From NCBI GenBank assembly GCA_016650135.1, contig JAENWH010000087.1, positions 1 through 7,391 of the forward strand: a stretch of 7,391 bases of DNA, in the 5' to 3' direction. The position numbers were made by a program, and so were the translations under genes. The first letter of the stretch is position 1. Every line of letters begins with the position of its first letter. The notes under the pieces were generated by a model. It was not told the origin of the DNA, made no database searches, and saw only the letters and a program-made list of their open reading frames with translations. The DNA is from Peptostreptococcaceae bacterium (GTDB lineage: Bacteria; Bacillota_A; Clostridia; Peptostreptococcales; Anaerovoracaceae). This document shows, in pieces, positions 5,954 through 7,391 of this stretch.

Positions 5954-5987
5954 TTGATTTTGGTTTTGGTTTTGGCTTTGGTTTCGG
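5952..5987 (+). repeat. TTTTGG hexamer tandem repeat, six units
   Basis: Six consecutive hexamers: TTTTGA, then TTTTGG three times, then CTTTGG and TTTCGG. The two end types have diverged by one or two bases. The complementary strand is rich in CCAAAA. It lies between the nested hairpin and the third DnaA-like box. Confidence 0.85.
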
Positions 5988-5995
5988 TTGAAAAC

Positions 5996-6004
5996 TTATC
6001 CACA
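5996..6004 (+). promoter_or_regulatory. Exact DnaA box (TTATCCACA)
   Basis: A perfect match to the DnaA-box consensus, followed by GG. The 11-base word with its GG is the reverse complement of the one at 5783-5793, so it is part of the inverted-repeat symmetry of the region. Function as a DnaA site is inferred from sequence only. Confidence 0.55.
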
Positions 6005-6050
6005 GGCCTAATTTCAACAAACCTACCAATTGCAAGGGTTATTTTTTTCA

Positions 6051-6083
6051 CAAACCCAATGCCGGATGCTTATAATGGGCTTA
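6051..6083 (-). other. Stem-loop at the end of the UPF0210 gene (right arm)
   Basis: Reading the minus strand, the stop TAA is followed at once by a copy of the left-arm hairpin: AAGCCCA pairs with TGGGTTT (one G-U) around a 17-base loop. Unlike the left copy it is followed by GTG and a run of A, not T, so it is not a standard intrinsic terminator for the minus-strand gene. On the plus strand the stem has one A-C mismatch but is followed by AGTTTTTT (6083-6090), giving a weak candidate terminator for any rightward transcript. Confidence 0.5.
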
Positions 6084-7391
6084 GTTTTTTAAGCTCTGAA
6101 GAGGGGCAGGAATCCTGCCGCCTCTGTTTATCATCTTGGCAGGAGAGGTCTTATTCAGTTTCATAACGGGGCCATTTCCAAGCAGGCCGCCAAAGTCCAG
6201 TTCTTCACCCTCGGCAAGGCCAATGGCAGGAATGACCCTTACAGCGGTAGTCTTCGAGTTGACCATACCTATTGCCGCTTCATCTGCTATGATTCCAGAG
6301 ATGACAGCGGCGGTGGTATCACCAGGGATTACAATCATATCTAACCCTACTGAACAAACTGCTGTCATTGCTTCCAGTTTTTCAATTGTAAGATTTCCAG
6401 CTCTTGCTGCGGCAATCATTCCCGCATCTTCTGTTACCGGAATAAAAGCACCAGACAGTCCACCCACATGGGAGGTTGCCATAACGCCGCCTTTTTTTAC
6501 TGCATCATTTAACATGGCAAGGGCTGCTGTTGTACCATGGCCTCCACACATATCAAGACCGATTTCTTCAAGAATATGAGCAACCGAATCTCCGACGGCC
6601 GGGGTAGGTGCAAGGGATAAGTCAATAATACCGAAAGGAACACCTAATCTGGCGGAGGCTTCAACGCCGACAAGTTGACCCATACGGGTAATCTTAAAGG
6701 CTGTTCTCTTAATCATATCCGCCACTTCGTCTAAACTTGCATCCTCAGGCATTTTAGCCAGGGCCGCACGAACGACACCTGGACCTGAGACACCAACATT
6801 TAAAACACAGTCAGCTTCGCCAGGGCCATGGAACGCCCCGGCCATAAAAGGATTATCTTCAACTGCATTACAAAAGACTACTAGTTTTGCAGCGCCAATA
6901 CATTGTCTGTCTTTGGTAAGTTCAGCTGCGTCTATTACTATTTGCCCCATTAATTTCACGGCATCCATATTTATACCGGCTCTAGTGGAACCGATATTAA
7001 CCGAAGAACAAACAAATTCAGTTTCGGAAAGAGCTCTTGGTATTGAATCTATGAGGGCCTTATCTCCGGGAGAAAACCCTTTCTGTACAAGAGCGGAGTA
7101 ACCCCCAATAAAGTTTACGCCAACGTCTCGGGCTGCCCTGTCCAGCGTTTTTGCATATTTGACAGGATCACCGCCTGAAGCACCAACCAGCATTGATATT
7201 GGTGTCACGGAAATTCTTTTATTTACTATTGGAATGCCATATTGCTTCTCAATATCTTCTCCTGTTTTCACAAGGTCTTTTGCATATGTATAGATTTTGT
7301 TGTAAACCTTTTCACAGGATTTATCTATGTCACTATCGCAGCAGTCGATAAGGGAAATGCCCATCGTGATAGTTCTAATATCTAAGTTTTC
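6081..7391 (-). CDS. PFL/UPF0210 (DUF711) family protein, 5' end off the window
   Basis: A 436-residue visible part of a family member that is usually about 450 residues. The frame stays open past the Met at 7364 to the window edge, where residues ENLDIRTIT precede MGISL, matching the usual family N-terminus, so the true start is about 18 codons further right. Family blocks seen include [15 protein letters not shown], a Gly-rich core with [52 protein letters not shown], and the C-terminal [15 protein letters not shown], which is intact. Its biochemical role is unknown. As I recall, SCOP places the fold with pyruvate formate-lyase-like enzymes, but I see no glycyl-radical motif near the C-terminus. 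In other Bacillota it usually follows an ACT-domain (UPF0237) gene, which would lie beyond the right edge. It is convergent with the DUF1836 gene and looks richer in G+C than the AI-2E-family gene. Its stop codon overlaps the right inverted-repeat arm. Confidence 0.93.
   Translation of the reverse strand, partial: ENLDIRTITMGISLIDCCDSDIDKSCEKVYNKIYTYAKDLVKTGEDIEKQYGIPIVNKRISVTPISMLVGASGGDPVKYAKTLDRAARDVGVNFIGGYSALVQKGFSPGDKALIDSIPRALSETEFVCSSVNIGSTRAGINMDAVKLMGQIVIDAAELTKDRQCIGAAKLVVFCNAVEDNPFMAGAFHGPGEADCVLNVGVSGPGVVRAALAKMPEDASLDEVADMIKRTAFKITRMGQLVGVEASARLGVPFGIIDLSLAPTPAVGDSVAHILEEIGLDMCGGHGTTAALAMLNDAVKKGGVMATSHVGGLSGAFIPVTEDAGMIAAARAGNLTIEKLEAMTAVCSVGLDMIVIPGDTTAAVISGIIADEAAIGMVNSKTTAVRVIPAIGLAEGEELDFGGLLGNGPVMKLNKTSPAKMINRGGRIPAPLQSLKN

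Larger units (their letters stand above)
5696..6082. repeat. Foldback (large inverted-repeat) element filling the convergent intergenic region
   Basis: The left arm (5696-5749) and the reverse complement of the right arm (6029-6082) align without gaps over 54 bp, with 42 identical positions by hand count. The outer 28 bases match 27 of 28, beginning AAGCCCATTATAAGCATCCG. A middle block of about ten bases differs, holding a T run in one arm and an A run in the other. The inner 12 bases (AACCCTTGCAAT) match perfectly. Further in, CCTGTGGATAA occurs in both arms with an 11-base offset (5783-5793, and the complement of 5996-6006). Apart from the last codons of the flanking genes I see no convincing gene in it. 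Contents are a promoter-like site, DnaA-like boxes, two tandem repeats and a nested hairpin, listed separately. No transposase is present. It could be a MITE, a REPIN/BIME-like pair, or an inverted duplication. No clear target-site duplication was seen at the edges. Confidence 0.75.

Noticed and set aside
5766..6006. Main chromosomal origin (oriC)
   Set aside because: Only three DnaA-like boxes, and none of dnaA, dnaN, rpmH, gidA or parAB nearby; a secondary DnaA-binding site or a repeat element is more likely.
5794..6051. Minus-strand open frame (85 codons, GTG start) through the intergenic element
   Set aside because: Composition is set by the tandem repeats (KTKAKTKTKIK, then Phe/His-rich), there is no good ribosome site, and no family is recognised.
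5924..6166. Plus-strand open frame with a hydrophobic N-terminus, considered as a small toxin-like membrane peptide
   Set aside because: The hydrophobic run (LILILVLVLALV) is simply the TTTTGG array in one frame. No Shine-Dalgarno precedes either ATG (5924 or 5944), and the frame runs into the UPF0210 gene on the other strand.
6136..6579. Plus-strand open frame of 147 codons opposite the UPF0210 gene
   Set aside because: Shadow of a well-recognised minus-strand gene.

Overview
The window looks like low-GC Clostridia (anaerobic Bacillota) DNA. The support is AT-rich coding sequence, strong AAGGAGG-type ribosome sites, ATG and GTG starts, a DUF1836 protein, a PFL/UPF0210 protein and a flavin-based extracellular electron transfer (EET) gene set. 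No rRNA, tRNA, transposase, phage gene or CRISPR array was seen. The sequence does not allow placement below the class level.

Region 1 (2-3902, + strand) is most of an EET locus like the one described in Listeria. In order it holds: the C-terminal membrane tail of a protein running off the left edge (probably the Ndh2-type NADH dehydrogenase); a polyprenyl diphosphate synthase (DmkB-like); a membrane-anchored NusG-domain-II protein (EetA-like); a Gx-transporter-family membrane protein (EetB-like); a lipoprotein with one FMN-binding domain (PplA-like); an intrinsic terminator; and an ApbE-type flavin transferase lipoprotein (FmnB-like). The first four genes overlap by 1-8 bases and are surely co-transcribed. 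Likely working model: Ndh2 passes electrons from NADH to a dedicated demethylmenaquinone whose tail is made by DmkB, EetA/EetB move them across the membrane, and PplA, flavinylated on a Thr by FmnB, delivers them to an outside acceptor. The demethylmenaquinone prenyltransferase (dmkA) and flavin exporter genes are not in the window.

Region 2 (3905-5735, + strand) is a separate two-gene unit with its own extended -10 promoter. It encodes an AI-2E-family multi-pass membrane protein and, one base later, a DUF1836 protein with a MerR-like helix-turn-helix. It ends in an intrinsic terminator.

Region 3 (5696-6082) is the strangest part. It is a 387-bp, mostly non-coding segment between convergent genes, bounded by 54-bp imperfect inverted repeats (42 of 54 positions identical by hand alignment). 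Inside it are a sigma-A-like promoter, three DnaA-box-like sites (two exact TTATCCACA, one variant), a 16-bp A-rich tandem repeat of about six units, a nested hairpin with an 11-bp outer stem, and a six-unit TTTTGG tandem repeat. The outer edges of the inverted repeat supply the stop codons of both flanking genes. It could be a non-autonomous mobile element, a REPIN/BIME-like pair, a DnaA-binding locus, or a locus for a structured RNA; the sequence alone does not decide.

Region 4 (6081-7391, - strand) is a PFL/UPF0210 (DUF711) family protein, complete at its C-terminus and missing only its first residues beyond the right edge.
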